64,000 nt of DNA, from positions 310,001 to 374,000 of the forward strand of contig NZ_AZER01000016.1 of assembly GCF_001436045.1 (NCBI RefSeq), given 5' to 3'. Shown here piece by piece: positions 8,235-17,393 of the stretch. The DNA is from Limosilactobacillus frumenti DSM 13145 (GTDB taxonomy: Bacteria > Bacillota > Bacilli > Lactobacillales > Lactobacillaceae). The notes beneath the pieces were generated by a model. It made no database searches. It was not told where the DNA came from and saw only the letters and a program-made list of their open reading frames with translations. Position numbers and translations under genes: made by a program. How positions within the stretch are numbered: position 1 is the first letter of the stretch; the number at the start of each line of letters is the position of its first letter.

Positions 8235-9215
8235 ATGGATAAGAAATATTTCTTGGCTGATCCAGAGCTGGCCGAGGCATTACAATCGGTTAGCCGTTTA
8301 ATCAACCAACGCATTCAAATCAAGAACACAAACTTAGAGAAAGCCTTGCAAAACATGGCTTCCAACGGTGGTAAATATTTGCGGCCGGCCTTTTGCTTAC
8401 TGTTTGCTAAAATCACCAATCCAGACGATTGGGATAGCGGCCGATTAATTAAAATTGCCGCTTCCTTAGAAATCCTGCATATGGCCACCCTCATCCATGA
8501 CGATGTGATTGATGATTCACCAGAACGCCGGGGAGCAGTTAGCATCCAGGCCGCCTTTGGCAAAGATACTGCCGTTTACTCTGGTGACTACCTCTTTACC
8601 ATTTTCTTCGACCTGCTCGTGGAGTCGATGGCGAAGTCACCATTCTTACAAACTAACGCCCGGGCAATGCGGCAGATTCTCTTTGGTGAGTTAGGGCAGA
8701 TGGATCAACGCTTTAACCAGCATCAAGCATTATTATCGTACTTCAACAACGTCAATGGTAAAACCGCTACGCTATTTGCCCTTGCTGCCCATGAAGGAGC
8801 TTATTTTGCGGGAGCAGACCGACAAAGTGCCTATTTAGCACGCCGAATTGGCCGCTTAATCGGGATCAGCTTTCAGATCTTAGATGATACCCTCGACTAT
8901 TCTGATGGCAATCACTTGAATAAACCCGTCCTGGAAGACCTCGCAACTGGTGTTTATTCGTTACCGTTACTCCTCGTTCTTCGTCAGTATCCAGACGAAT
9001 TAGCACCGTTACTGAATCAGGGTCGGCAGATGACTAAGGAAGATATGCAACAAGTTCAATCCATCGTCCACGCCCACCAGGGAAGCCAACAAGCACAACA
9101 GATGGCAGCAGCCTTTACCCATAAGGCGTTAACATTGATTGACCAATTACCGCATTCTGCCAGTCAGCAATTATTAAAAAAGCTCACTACCAAGTTATTA
9201 ACAAGAACAATTTAA
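8235..9215 (+). CDS. Long-chain polyprenyl diphosphate synthase (HepT-like)
   Basis: Trans-prenyltransferase that builds the menaquinone side chain. First aspartate-rich motif DDVIDD at 89-94, second FQILDDTLDYSD with D217/D218/D221. The DDxxD motif is of the two-residue-spacer type used by long-chain synthases and differs from the DDLPAMD of IspA at 62 kb. 326 aa. ATG 8235 follows AAAGGA at a rather long 12-nt spacing. No HepS-type small subunit is visible nearby. Divergent from menA, giving a menaquinone tail cluster. Confidence 0.88.
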   Translation: MDKKYFLADPELAEALQSVSRLINQRIQIKNTNLEKALQNMASNGGKYLRPAFCLLFAKITNPDDWDSGRLIKIAASLEILHMATLIHDDVIDDSPERRGAVSIQAAFGKDTAVYSGDYLFTIFFDLLVESMAKSPFLQTNARAMRQILFGELGQMDQRFNQHQALLSYFNNVNGKTATLFALAAHEGAYFAGADRQSAYLARRIGRLIGISFQILDDTLDYSDGNHLNKPVLEDLATGVYSLPLLLVLRQYPDELAPLLNQGRQMTKEDMQQVQSIVHAHQGSQQAQQMAAAFTHKALTLIDQLPHSASQQLLKKLTTKLLTRTI

Positions 9216-9247
9216 CAGGAAATAGAAGCTGGGAATTAACCTTTTCA

Positions 9248-9325
9248 AGCGCCTGTTGGGCTAACCTAGAACGATGAATAGTGATGGAATCATCAGAATC
9301 GTTTGGGGTCAACCTAGAAAGCGCT
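9248..9325 (+). other. Nested inverted repeats, candidate structured RNA
   Basis: Three nested helices are visible: AGCGC/GCGCT (9248-9252 with 9321-9325), AACGAT/ATCGTT (9270-9275 with 9298-9303) and TGATG/CATCA (9282-9286 with 9291-9295) capped by GAAT. The two strands of the internal loop are each 17 nt and both contain AACCTAGA (9263-9270, 9311-9318). It lies in the 3' region after the prenyl synthase gene. No known family recognised. Confidence 0.35.
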
Positions 9326-9376
9326 GATTAATTTCCGCGATCGGACTTGGTAAGTTCAAGACTACTAGTAACAGAG

Positions 9377-9417
9377 AAGAGGTTGAGGAAAAACAGAATG
9401 TTTTTCCTCAACCTCTT
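9377..9417. terminator. Bidirectional terminator, 18-bp perfect stem
   Basis: AAGAGGTTGAGGAAAAAC (9377-9394) pairs perfectly with 9400-9417 around the 5-nt loop AGAAT. It lies between convergent genes, so it probably ends both transcripts. Confidence 0.85.
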
Positions 9418-9426
9418 CCTTTCATT

Positions 9427-11679
9427 TCATTCTAAGTAGTGGCGTAACGCGGTGGCAGTATACGTGTTCACTTTGCCATTGACTAATTCGTGCGGCGTCC
9501 CTGCAAATTGAATATGGCCGCCATAGATTCCTGCATCTGGACCAACATCAACCAGGTAGTCCGCCTGCGTCATTACGGTTAAATTATGTTCAATCAGAAT
9601 TAAAGTGTTTCCTGCTTCGACCAGCGAGTTAAATAACTTCAGAAGTCGTTCAATATTTTGGGGATGGAGCCCTGCCGTTGGTTCATCAAAAATATAAACC
9701 TGACCCGTTTGATTTAACTCGTAAGCTAATTTTAACCGTTGCAGTTCACCACCAGACAAGGTACTAAGCGGCTGGTCCAGGCTAAGGTATTCCAAGCCCA
9801 CTGCTGCTAAATTCTGGAGTGGTTTACTGATCTCTTGATCATCTGCAAAAAAGCGGCATGCGTGTTCAACCGACATCCCCAAAACTTCCGCAATATTCTT
9901 GCCGTGGTAACGGTACGATAGTGCTTGGTCATTGTAGCGTTGACCATGGCAAAGTTCACACCGTTGGACGATTGGGTCCATAAACGCCATATTAGTAATC
10001 GTAACGCCCTTCCCCTTACACATCGGACAAGCACCCTTTTTACCATTGTAAGTAAAGTATTGCGTAGATACGCTGTTGGCTTTAGCAAAACGCCGACGAA
10101 TAATATTAAGGATTTCAACATAGGTCGCTGGCGTTGACCGAATATTACCCGTTAATGCCGTTTGCGTTAAATCAATGTAATGACCGGCTAACTGGTGTTT
10201 AATAGCTGTCAGCAGTGAACTTTTCCCCGATCCAGCGACCCCGGTCACGACGGTCATGACACCAAGGGGAATGTTCACTGATACATTATGAAGGTTATTT
10301 TGCACAACATGGCGTAATCGTAACCATTTGCTAGCCTGGCGGGGCTTCTTGAGCGGGTAATGTTTTCGTAGCCACTTCCCAGTAAGTGTCTCTGACGACA
10401 TTAGGTCCGGATATGACCCACTGAAAGTAACTTGGCCCCCGTGTTGGCCAGCTGCTGGGCCAATTTCGATCACATGGTCAGCTAAGGCAATCATGGCGGG
10501 ATTATGCTCCACGATCATAATGGTATTCCCCTGCTTCTTAAGACGTAACAAAGCACGTTTAATCAACTCAATGTCGTGGGGATGAAGGCCAACACTCGGT
10601 TCATCGAAAACGTACAGCATATCCGTAAGCGATGAAGTTAGGTACTTAGCAATCTTAATTCGTTGCGCTTCCCCACCAGATAGGGTGCCAGTAGAGCGGT
10701 CGAGGGTCAGGTAACCCAGGCCAATATCAATCAATGACTGCAACTTAACCGTCAGCTCATGAACAATATTCTGACTTAATGGATCCTGAATTGCTTGGAG
10801 GAACTGGAGAGCATGGACTAAATCAAGGTGGCTAAATTCAGCAATGTTTTTACCATGAATATGGTTAGTCAAGGCTTTGTGATTTAAGCGTGCCCCATGA
10901 CAAACCGGGCATGGACGTCGGGTAACTAGTTGGGCGATTGCTTGTCGGTGATGCTTACCTTCAGCACTATACAAGATCGAGCGGCGAATCCGGGGAACAA
11001 TCCCCTCATAAAGCGCTGTCTTATGCCATTCCTTGGGTGGATTCTTTAATTTAATCTGGGGTGAGTGCATCAATAATTCATATTCATGGGGTGAATAGTC
11101 CTTAATGGGTTTGTCATTATCAAACAACCCACTTTGCGTGTACCGACGCCAGCGCCAAGTGTTCACGCCAAACGATACAAATTGAATAGCCCCCTGGTTT
11201 AATGATTTATTAGGATCAATTAGCTGTTGTTCATCAATATCATCTACATAACCGAGACCTTGGCAATGCGGACACATTCCCTGAGGCAGGTTAAATGAGA
11301 AACTATTCGAATACCCCACAAATGGTTTCCCCACTCGTGAAAAAAGCAAGCGGACCAGGGAATAAATCCCGGTATAAGTAGCTAACGTCGACCGCGCATT
11401 GGAACTCAGTCGTTTTTGTTCCACCACAATTGCCACTGGCAGGTTATCAATGGTATCAACCGCTGGTTCTCCATATTTAGGAAGGTACTGCTGGGTAAAC
11501 GACGGGAAAGTGGCATTTAACTCCCGTCGTGAAGCCGCGGCAATTGTATCAAAGACCAGGGAGCTTTTACCTGATCCGGACAAGCCAACAAAAACCGTAA
11601 TTTGGTGTTTAGGAATTTTAACGTTAATATTCTTGAGGTTATTCTGCTTTGCACCGTGCACAGTAATATATTCGGTCAT
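9427..11679 (-). CDS. UvrA-like ABC ATPase lacking the UvrB-binding domain
   Basis: About 750-aa relative of the excinuclease UvrA, which is normally 940 aa. Two Walker A motifs (GLSGSGKSSLVFD, GVAGSGKSSLLTAI), two LSGGE signatures (TGTLSGGEAQRIK, LSTLSGGELQRLK) and zinc-finger cysteines (CPHC, CPVC, CPMC with CELC) are present. The segment between the first Walker A and the first zinc finger is too short for the UvrB-interaction domain, as in UvrA2/drug-resistance paralogues. So canonical UvrABC repair is unlikely; DNA-damage or antibiotic tolerance is possible. ATG 11679 follows GGAGGC at 6 nt and is preferred over an upstream start at 11703. Confidence 0.88.
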   Translation of the reverse strand: MTEYITVHGAKQNNLKNINVKIPKHQITVFVGLSGSGKSSLVFDTIAAASRRELNATFPSFTQQYLPKYGEPAVDTIDNLPVAIVVEQKRLSSNARSTLATYTGIYSLVRLLFSRVGKPFVGYSNSFSFNLPQGMCPHCQGLGYVDDIDEQQLIDPNKSLNQGAIQFVSFGVNTWRWRRYTQSGLFDNDKPIKDYSPHEYELLMHSPQIKLKNPPKEWHKTALYEGIVPRIRRSILYSAEGKHHRQAIAQLVTRRPCPVCHGARLNHKALTNHIHGKNIAEFSHLDLVHALQFLQAIQDPLSQNIVHELTVKLQSLIDIGLGYLTLDRSTGTLSGGEAQRIKIAKYLTSSLTDMLYVFDEPSVGLHPHDIELIKRALLRLKKQGNTIMIVEHNPAMIALADHVIEIGPAAGQHGGQVTFSGSYPDLMSSETLTGKWLRKHYPLKKPRQASKWLRLRHVVQNNLHNVSVNIPLGVMTVVTGVAGSGKSSLLTAIKHQLAGHYIDLTQTALTGNIRSTPATYVEILNIIRRRFAKANSVSTQYFTYNGKKGACPMCKGKGVTITNMAFMDPIVQRCELCHGQRYNDQALSYRYHGKNIAEVLGMSVEHACRFFADDQEISKPLQNLAAVGLEYLSLDQPLSTLSGGELQRLKLAYELNQTGQVYIFDEPTAGLHPQNIERLLKLFNSLVEAGNTLILIEHNLTVMTQADYLVDVGPDAGIYGGHIQFAGTPHELVNGKVNTYTATALRHYLE

Positions 11680-11804
11680 TATCACGCCTCCATCATCACT
11701 CACTTATTTTAAGGCTTCCTGAAGAGAAGTAAAATTGTACCCAATTGTTTATTGCATTCCGTTAGGTAAAAGGCAATAATTATTATCGACTGGAGGTGAT
11801 GAGT

Positions 11805-12530
11805 TTGAGCCGTCAATGGCAAATTATATATCTAATTACAATGGCATTATTGGCTGTTATTTCAGCAATATTAATTCTGTTTGATTTCGCCAATGAAATT
11901 AATATTATGGACTACCCATTCAGCTTGATTGATAATGTCATTTTGATCATTTTTGCGGCAGATTACTTTATCCGCCTCTTTCTCGCCAAAAATAAGAAGA
12001 AATTTTTCATTCATAATATTCTAGACTTACTCTCGATCATCCCCGTTAGTCAAATTTCCTGGTTATTCCGTCTCGGCCGCATTTCACGGACACTGCGCCT
12101 ATTGCGTCTGTTGCGTTTAGTAGGATTATCGGGCCGGCTAAAAAGGTTCTTAAATTCGAGTAGCTTAGTATATTATCTATATATTACTAGTGCGGTTCTG
12201 CTGCTTTCATCGGGGATGTATGCCATTTCTGAAAATGTCAAATTCTCAACCGCCCTCTGGTGGGCAATCACCACCGCGACAACTGTTGGCTATGGCGATA
12301 TCTCACCAGAAAAACCGTTGGGTCGAATTGCCGCTGTCCTGCTCATGCTAGTAGGAATTGGCTTGATCGGGGTTCTGACATCATCAATCACCGATTATTT
12401 TTCCAAAGATAATAATCAAAATATTAACGACAAACTAGACCATGTTGAAAAGCAAAATCAAGAATTACAAGCGCAGCTGACTAAGTTGAATCAACAGTTA
12501 GCAGAGCTGAAAAATAAGAGTGCCAAATAA
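11805..12530 (+). CDS. Voltage-gated (Kv-type) potassium channel
   Basis: Six-helix plasma-membrane cation channel. The pore selectivity filter reads TATTVGYGDISP (filter TVGYGD near 160-165). The preceding S4 segment, RLGRISRTLRLLRLLRLVG, carries an arginine about every third residue, the hallmark of a voltage sensor. A C-terminal coiled coil (about 207-238, EKQNQELQAQLTKLNQQLAEL) could drive tetramer assembly. The frame opens at GTG 11796 and ATG 11799, but GGAGG (11792-11796) sits on them; TTG 11805 has an 8-nt spacing and is preferred. Monocistronic. Confidence 0.88.
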   Translation: MSRQWQIIYLITMALLAVISAILILFDFANEINIMDYPFSLIDNVILIIFAADYFIRLFLAKNKKKFFIHNILDLLSIIPVSQISWLFRLGRISRTLRLLRLLRLVGLSGRLKRFLNSSSLVYYLYITSAVLLLSSGMYAISENVKFSTALWWAITTATTVGYGDISPEKPLGRIAAVLLMLVGIGLIGVLTSSITDYFSKDNNQNINDKLDHVEKQNQELQAQLTKLNQQLAELKNKSAK

Positions 12531-12557
12531 TCGATTAGCGGTTATTTGGCACTTTTG
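12519..12557 (+). terminator. Terminator overlapping the channel stop codon
   Basis: AGTGCCAAATAA (12519-12530) pairs with TTATTTGGCACT (12542-12553), then TTTT. The left arm includes the last codons and the TAA stop of the channel gene. Confidence 0.85.
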
Positions 12558-12619
12558 CTAAAATTTAATAATTTTATCTTAGTAGTTCATAACCACTAAA
12601 ATTTTACTAGTTTAGGATA

Positions 12620-12634
12620 TGTCAACCGGTTACA
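12620..12634. promoter_or_regulatory. Pseudopalindrome upstream of adh, LacI-family-like operator
   Basis: TGTCAACCGGTTACA contains the perfect palindrome AACCGGTT flanked by TGT and ACA. It resembles GalR/LacI-family operators but lies about 85 nt upstream of the -35. A second short repeat, GTAAAGTTTAC, is at 12672-12682. Confidence 0.3.
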
Positions 12635-12707
12635 AGGGCAATGGATTACAAAACTTCCAAATATAATTTTAGTAAAGTTTACGTTCAATAATTAAGAATT
12701 CATAGAC

Positions 12708-12746
12708 ATGTGAGCGCTTGCTAATTAATTTTTTCAATGGTATATT
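12708..12746 (+). promoter_or_regulatory. adh promoter overlapped by a cre-like site
   Basis: TTGCTA (12718-12723), a 17-nt spacer and TATATT (12741-12746) form the promoter. ATGTGAGCGCTTGCTA (12708-12723) fits the CcpA cre consensus WTGNAANCGNWNNCW with one mismatch and covers the -35, so carbon catabolite repression is expected. The leader is about 70 nt. Confidence 0.6.
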
Positions 12747-12823
12747 AACGGTGTTGAGAAGGAAAAGTAGCAACGAGATAATTTTACCTCGGAGATGTTT
12801 AGTTTTTTTGGGAGGTACTAATC

Positions 12824-13849
12824 ATGAAAGCTGCTGTTGTTCGTCCACAATGTGATGGATATTTTGACATTAAGGATGTTACGCTTCGTGACCTGAAGCC
12901 GGGTGAAGCATTGGTTAAAGTTGAATATTGTGGTCTCTGCCACACCGACTTACACGTCGCTGAAGGTCAATTTGGTAAGGTTCCGGGCCGGATTACTGGT
13001 CACGAAGGAATCGGTAAGGTTGTTAAATTAGGTCCCGGAGTTACTAGTTTAAAGCTTGGTGACCGGGTATCAATTGCCTGGTTCTACTCCGGCTGTGGGC
13101 ACTGTGAATACTGTGTCACTGGTAACGAATCCCTTTGTCGGCATGCCCTTAATTCTGGCTACACCGTTGATGGCGCTATGGCTGAATACTGTATCGTTAA
13201 GGCTAACTACGCCGTTAAAGTTCCTGCTAACTTGGACCCAATTAAAGCAACGTCAGTTACCTGTGCGGGAGTAACAACTTACAAGGCCATTAAGACCAGT
13301 CAAATTCAACCTGGTCAATGGTTGGTAATGTATGGTGCTGGTGGGTTAGGTAACCTCGGTGTTCAATGGGCTAAGAATGTCTTCAAAGCACATGTCATTG
13401 CTGTTGACATTAATGATGCTAAATTGGACGAAGTTAAGCAACAAGGTGCTGACATGGTCATCAACTCATCTAAGGTTGACCCAGCCAAAGAAATCCAAGA
13501 TAAGATTGGTGGGGCCCAAGCAGCCATCGTCACGGCTACTGCCCCAATCTGCTATGACCAGGCCCTTGGGTCCGTTCGTGCTGGCGGTCGGGTCGTCGCC
13601 GTTTCACTGCCAAAGGGTGATATTGATGTTCCAATTGCCAAGACAGTCCTTGATGGCATTGAAATTGTTGGTTCCTTAGTTGGGACTCGTCAAGATTTGG
13701 CAGAATCCTTTGAACTTACCGCAGAAGGCGCCATTGATCCAATTGTCCACACGAGAAAGCTTTCGGAAATTAACGACATTGTTGATGAAATGAAGGCCGG
13801 CAAGATTGTTGGTCGGATGGTTGTTGACTTTACCCATGGTGCTAATTAA
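12824..13849 (+). CDS. adhP: Zinc-dependent alcohol dehydrogenase, AdhP type
   Basis: NAD-dependent medium-chain alcohol dehydrogenase interconverting ethanol and acetaldehyde, relevant to NAD+ regeneration in heterolactic fermentation. Catalytic zinc ligands C39, H60/E61 (GHEGIG) and C147; structural zinc ligands C91, C94, C97, C105 (CGHCEYC...C); nucleotide-binding GAGGLG at 171-176. 341 aa matches AdhP. ATG 12824 follows GGGAGG. Monocistronic, behind a strong cre-overlapped promoter. Its translated sequence uses common codons, suggesting high expression. Confidence 0.94.
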   Translation: MKAAVVRPQCDGYFDIKDVTLRDLKPGEALVKVEYCGLCHTDLHVAEGQFGKVPGRITGHEGIGKVVKLGPGVTSLKLGDRVSIAWFYSGCGHCEYCVTGNESLCRHALNSGYTVDGAMAEYCIVKANYAVKVPANLDPIKATSVTCAGVTTYKAIKTSQIQPGQWLVMYGAGGLGNLGVQWAKNVFKAHVIAVDINDAKLDEVKQQGADMVINSSKVDPAKEIQDKIGGAQAAIVTATAPICYDQALGSVRAGGRVVAVSLPKGDIDVPIAKTVLDGIEIVGSLVGTRQDLAESFELTAEGAIDPIVHTRKLSEINDIVDEMKAGKIVGRMVVDFTHGAN

Positions 13850-13902
13850 GCAGTAATAAAGTACAGATTGTAACATATAGTTGAAAATGCTACAGCGCAG
13901 TA

Positions 13903-13953
13903 CACAAAGGGACTCTAGTGTTCGGTTTTCCGAACACTAGAGTCCTCTTTGTG
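13903..13953. repeat. Long palindrome after adhP, terminator or dispersed palindromic element
   Basis: GACTCTAGTGTTCGG (13911-13925) pairs perfectly over 15 bp with 13930-13944 around TTTT; the outer CACAAAG (13903-13909) pairs with CTTTGTG (13947-13953) across a small bulge. Neither side has a good T-run. It may terminate adhP and pyrD transcripts, or be a copy of a repeated intergenic element. Confidence 0.6.
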
Positions 13954-13962
13954 CTTGCGGGG

Positions 13963-13990
13963 GTTCGAAAACGAACTAGCAAGCTAGTTC
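13963..13990 (-). terminator. pyr operon terminator with alternative hairpin
   Basis: GAACTAGC (13973-13980) pairs with GCTAGTTC (13983-13990); on the minus strand GTTTTCG follows. An alternative helix GTTCG/CGAAC (13963-13967 with 13972-13976) shares bases with it, so only one can form. Confidence 0.5.
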
Positions 13991-14007
13991 TGTCTCACTC
14001 CCTTTTG

Positions 14008-14946
14008 CTATTTAAATGAAGCTTTAACCTGTTCACGTAGTTCTTCTAATGAGCCAATTCCACACCGTGCCATCACTTGGGGAAGTTGTTCAATAATATG
14101 GGGCATGGCTAAAGCATCGTGAAAATGAGCAGAACCCACTTCAACCGCGGACGCTCCAGCTAAGAAGAATTCAATCACATCTTCTGCAGTTGAAATTCCC
14201 CCTTCACCGATAATCGGAATTTTAACCGCATGTGCAACTTGGTAGATCATCCGAACGGCGACTGGCTTAACGGCGTTTCCTGACAAGCCACCCATAACAT
14301 TGCCGAGCGATGGTTGCCGAGACTCAATATCAATCCGCATCCCCAAGAGGGTATTAATCATACTAATCCCATCTGCGCCCGCTGCTTCCACCGCTTGGGC
14401 AATGGCCACAATATCAGTAACATTCGGGGTTAACTTAACGTATAGCGGAACATCGCCACATGCTTGTTTAACCGCCTTAGTTAAGTTACCAGCAACAACT
14501 GGATTAGTCCCAAAAGCCATCCCACCGTGTTTTACATTCGGGCAGGAAATGTTTAGTTCAAGCGCATCGACTTGCTGAGTTGCCGCTAATTTACGGGCAA
14601 CTGACACATAATCGTCTTCACTCGCCCCACCAATTGACGCCATCAATGGCAAATCAGGATACTGACGACGTAAAGCAGGAATTTTCGTCTGACAAACAGC
14701 GTCAACACCAGAATTCGTTAAGCCAACGGCATTCAAGACCCCATCATGAAGAACATCAATCTGGGGCTGGGGATTACCTGTCCGTGCTGCCGGTGTTGTT
14801 GTTTTAATCACCATCGCACCGAGACGGTTGAGGTCATATTTCTTTGCCTGGGGGACATCCCCAAAGCCAAAAGTACCACTAGCTGGCATTACAGGATTTT
14901 TCAACTTTAAGCCCGGTAAATCAACCGCAAGGCGTACATCAGACAT
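14008..14946 (-). CDS. pyrD: Dihydroorotate dehydrogenase, class 1B catalytic subunit
   Basis: FMN enzyme oxidising dihydroorotate to orotate in pyrimidine synthesis. The active-site region [15 protein letters not shown] is of the class 1B (PyrDB) type rather than the fumarate-dependent 1A type. GEGGI and [11 protein letters not shown] phosphate-binding motifs follow. ATG 14946 follows GGGAGGA with correct spacing; the frame upstream overlaps pyrC and is discounted. About 312 aa. Class 1B enzymes normally pair with the iron-sulfur subunit PyrK, but no pyrK is adjacent. Last gene of the pyrB-C-D transcript. Confidence 0.93.
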   Translation of the reverse strand: MSDVRLAVDLPGLKLKNPVMPASGTFGFGDVPQAKKYDLNRLGAMVIKTTTPAARTGNPQPQIDVLHDGVLNAVGLTNSGVDAVCQTKIPALRRQYPDLPLMASIGGASEDDYVSVARKLAATQQVDALELNISCPNVKHGGMAFGTNPVVAGNLTKAVKQACGDVPLYVKLTPNVTDIVAIAQAVEAAGADGISMINTLLGMRIDIESRQPSLGNVMGGLSGNAVKPVAVRMIYQVAHAVKIPIIGEGGISTAEDVIEFFLAGASAVEVGSAHFHDALAMPHIIEQLPQVMARCGIGSLEELREQVKASFK

Positions 14947-14959
14947 ACTTAGTTCCTCC

Positions 14960-16240
14960 CTATTTACGTTGGTAAGCGACTTGACCATCTACTAACGTTA
15001 AGTCAGTTGTTCCAAAAACCTTTCGACCGGTGAATGGATTATTAACACCTTTTGAAAGGTAAGAAGATTCAGTAATTGTTCGTTCGGTATTGAGGTCAAA
15101 AATGGCAATATCGGCCGGTTTGCCTGGTTCCAAATGACCGGCTTGGGATAAACCAAAGATATCGGCGGGCTTGGCAGTCATCCAATTGAGTAACTGCGCT
15201 AAAGTAAAGACCCCTGATTTAACAAAGTGGGTGTATAACGTTTCAAAGGCGGTCTCAGATCCCGTAATCCCATTGGCTGCACCGCGCATATCGTCCTTAG
15301 GCTTTTCTTCTTTTGAATGTGGTGCATGGTCCGTAGCAATGAAGTCGATTGTGCCATCCAGCAATCCTTTAATAACTGCTTGGCGATCATCCTCATGCCG
15401 CAATGGCGGATTCATCTTGTAATAAGAGTTGTTAGCTGAGATATCACGATCCGCCAATAATAAGTGGTGCGGCGATACTTCGCACGTAACATGGACGCCA
15501 TGGGCCTTGGCCAACCGGACTAATTCGACACTTTCTTTCGTCGAAACATGACAGATATGGTAATGAACACCAGTTGCTTTGGCTAGTACCAAGTCACGAG
15601 CGACCTGAGCTGATTCAGAAACGCTCGGTGCTCCCGGTAAGCCTAATTCATCTGCCCGCTTGCCGGCGTTCATAATGCCGCCAAAGAGCAATGAATTATC
15701 TTCAACATGGGCCGCAATTGGTAAGTTGACTTGGGCCGCGCCCTTCATTGCCTGATACATTTCACCAGCGGTTTGAATTCCAGAACCATCGTCGGAGAAG
15801 GCAAAGGCCCCGGCATCCTTCATTGCTTGAAAATCAACCACCTGTTGACCTTGACGGTTCTTGGTGACTGATGCGTACTGGGCAATATGAACGACCCCAT
15901 CTTCATGGTTATGTTTAATCATGGCCTGGATTTTATCAGGAGTATCCGGAACCGGGTCAACGTTGGGCATGGCGCCAACCGTCGTAAAGCCACCATGAGC
16001 AGCGGCCCGCGAACCAGTGGCGACCGTTTCTTTATAAGTTTGGCCAGGATCGCGGAAGTGAACGTGAACATCGACCAGACCGGGAGCTACTAATTTGCCG
16101 GTTGCATCAATCACCTGGTCAACACCATCTGTCGCCAGATTTTCACCAATCGCTTTAATTTTCGTATCAGCTACCAGAACATCTGCCTTAATCAATTGGC
16201 CATTCACAAAAGCAGTGCCACCCTTAATCAACCTTTGCAT
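14960..16240 (-). CDS. pyrC: Dihydroorotase
   Basis: Zinc amidohydrolase closing carbamoyl-aspartate to dihydroorotate. Metal-binding [10 protein letters not shown] near residue 58 and ATDHAPHS near residue 305 are present; 426 aa is typical of type I dihydroorotase. Its ATG overlaps the pyrB stop (TAATG), implying translational coupling. Followed by pyrD after 13 nt. Confidence 0.96.
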   Translation of the reverse strand: MQRLIKGGTAFVNGQLIKADVLVADTKIKAIGENLATDGVDQVIDATGKLVAPGLVDVHVHFRDPGQTYKETVATGSRAAAHGGFTTVGAMPNVDPVPDTPDKIQAMIKHNHEDGVVHIAQYASVTKNRQGQQVVDFQAMKDAGAFAFSDDGSGIQTAGEMYQAMKGAAQVNLPIAAHVEDNSLLFGGIMNAGKRADELGLPGAPSVSESAQVARDLVLAKATGVHYHICHVSTKESVELVRLAKAHGVHVTCEVSPHHLLLADRDISANNSYYKMNPPLRHEDDRQAVIKGLLDGTIDFIATDHAPHSKEEKPKDDMRGAANGITGSETAFETLYTHFVKSGVFTLAQLLNWMTAKPADIFGLSQAGHLEPGKPADIAIFDLNTERTITESSYLSKGVNNPFTGRKVFGTTDLTLVDGQVAYQRK

Positions 16241-17196
16241 TAGTCTAAACCACCTAACTTACGACCACGGAGGACAGCTTCAAGCATGGCCATCCGCATG
16301 AAGACCCCATTTTGCATCTGCTTGTAGAACATGCATTTTGGTGCTTCAACTAAACTACCAGCCAATTCAACATCATGGTTAATTGGACCTGGGTGCATGA
16401 TGATGGCATTCTTCTTCATCCGATTGTAACGTTCCTGGTTAATACCATACTTCTTGTGGTATGAAGCCGCAGAGAACTTTGCTTCGTTCGCATCCCCGGC
16501 ATGACGTTCATGCTGAACCCGGAGGAGCATCAGAACATCCATTTCACCAACCAGGTCATCCAGTGGCATAAATTTACCATACTTGTCAAAAGCGTGATCG
16601 TACCAGTAATCAGGACCAGAGAAGAAAACGGAAGCGCCGAGTCGGTTCAGAATTTCCATGTTTGATCCGGCAACACGGGAATTAGTAATATCACCGATAA
16701 TCCCTACCTTTAAGCCGTCAAAATGACCGAAGTGTTCATGAATAGTCATCATATCAAGCATTGATTGGGATGGGTGCTGACCTGACCCATCACCGGCATT
16801 AACGATGCCCATGTGGAGGTGGGAACCAGCTGCGGGGTGAATTAATTGTTCATAGTAAGCATTTTTGGAGTGGCGAATAACTGCTAAGTCAACCCCAAGG
16901 GCATCCATGACCAACATGGTATCGTACATCGTTTCACCCTTCTTAACTGAAGAGTGTTGGGGATCGAAGAAGATGTCGGTTAAGCCTAATCGTTTTTCCG
17001 CAACTTCAAATGAAGTGTGGGTCCGCGTTGAATTTTCAAAGAAGGCATTAGTAACATATACCGGCTTCGTTAGCGTTGGCACTTGACCGCCTTGCTTGTA
17101 ATATTCTGCCCGTTGAATTAATGACAGCACTTGGTCTGATGATAAATCTTCAACAGTAACAAAGTGGGGTAACTTAACAAGTGGTAATTGAGCCAT
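16240..17196 (-). CDS. pyrB: Aspartate carbamoyltransferase catalytic subunit
   Basis: Condenses carbamoyl phosphate with aspartate. The carbamoyl-phosphate loop [13 protein letters not shown] is intact, as is the aspartate-site [11 protein letters not shown] near the C-terminus. 318 aa; no PyrI regulatory chain, as usual in Bacilli. ATG 17196 follows AAAGGAAG. First gene after the PyrR-controlled leader. Confidence 0.96.
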   Translation of the reverse strand: MAQLPLVKLPHFVTVEDLSSDQVLSLIQRAEYYKQGGQVPTLTKPVYVTNAFFENSTRTHTSFEVAEKRLGLTDIFFDPQHSSVKKGETMYDTMLVMDALGVDLAVIRHSKNAYYEQLIHPAAGSHLHMGIVNAGDGSGQHPSQSMLDMMTIHEHFGHFDGLKVGIIGDITNSRVAGSNMEILNRLGASVFFSGPDYWYDHAFDKYGKFMPLDDLVGEMDVLMLLRVQHERHAGDANEAKFSAASYHKKYGINQERYNRMKKNAIIMHPGPINHDVELAGSLVEAPKCMFYKQMQNGVFMRMAMLEAVLRGRKLGGLD

Positions 17197-17230
17197 AAGA
17201 TTAAACTTCCTTTAGATAAAATTTGTCCTA

Positions 17231-17329
17231 AAGAAAAACACCAGGTCAGTGGAGGCCTGGTGTTAACGAAGTTTTTAAAGTTAATTGTTCACTTTGAAAA
17301 AGTCGTCTTTCTAGCCTCACGGGACTAAA
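17231..17329 (-). promoter_or_regulatory. PyrR-dependent attenuator leader of the pyr operon
   Basis: On the minus strand the leader carries TTTAGTCCCGTGAGGCTAG (17311-17329), a clear match to the PyrR-binding AGUCCNGNGAGGCU motif. It is followed by a terminator stem AACACCAGG/CCTGGTGTT (17237-17245 with 17256-17264) and a run of T. UMP-bound PyrR would stabilise the binding loop and allow termination. pyrR itself is not in the window. Confidence 0.88.
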
Positions 17330-17351
17330 TTAAAGGACATTGATTGACCAT

Positions 17352-17380
17352 ACTGTACTATCGCCAACCATAATTGTCAA
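17352..17380 (-). promoter_or_regulatory. pyr operon promoter
   Basis: Consensus TTGACA (17375-17380), 17-nt spacer, TACAGT (17352-17357) on the minus strand. Confidence 0.75.
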
Positions 17381-17393
17381 TCACTTTTTCAAA

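Noticed and set aside
12775-12815. Possible attenuator in the adhP leader: CGAGATAATTTTACCTCG followed by TTTTTTT
   Set aside because: The stem has an internal mismatch, a 2-nt loop and a 13-nt gap before the T-run, so it is not a convincing intrinsic terminator.
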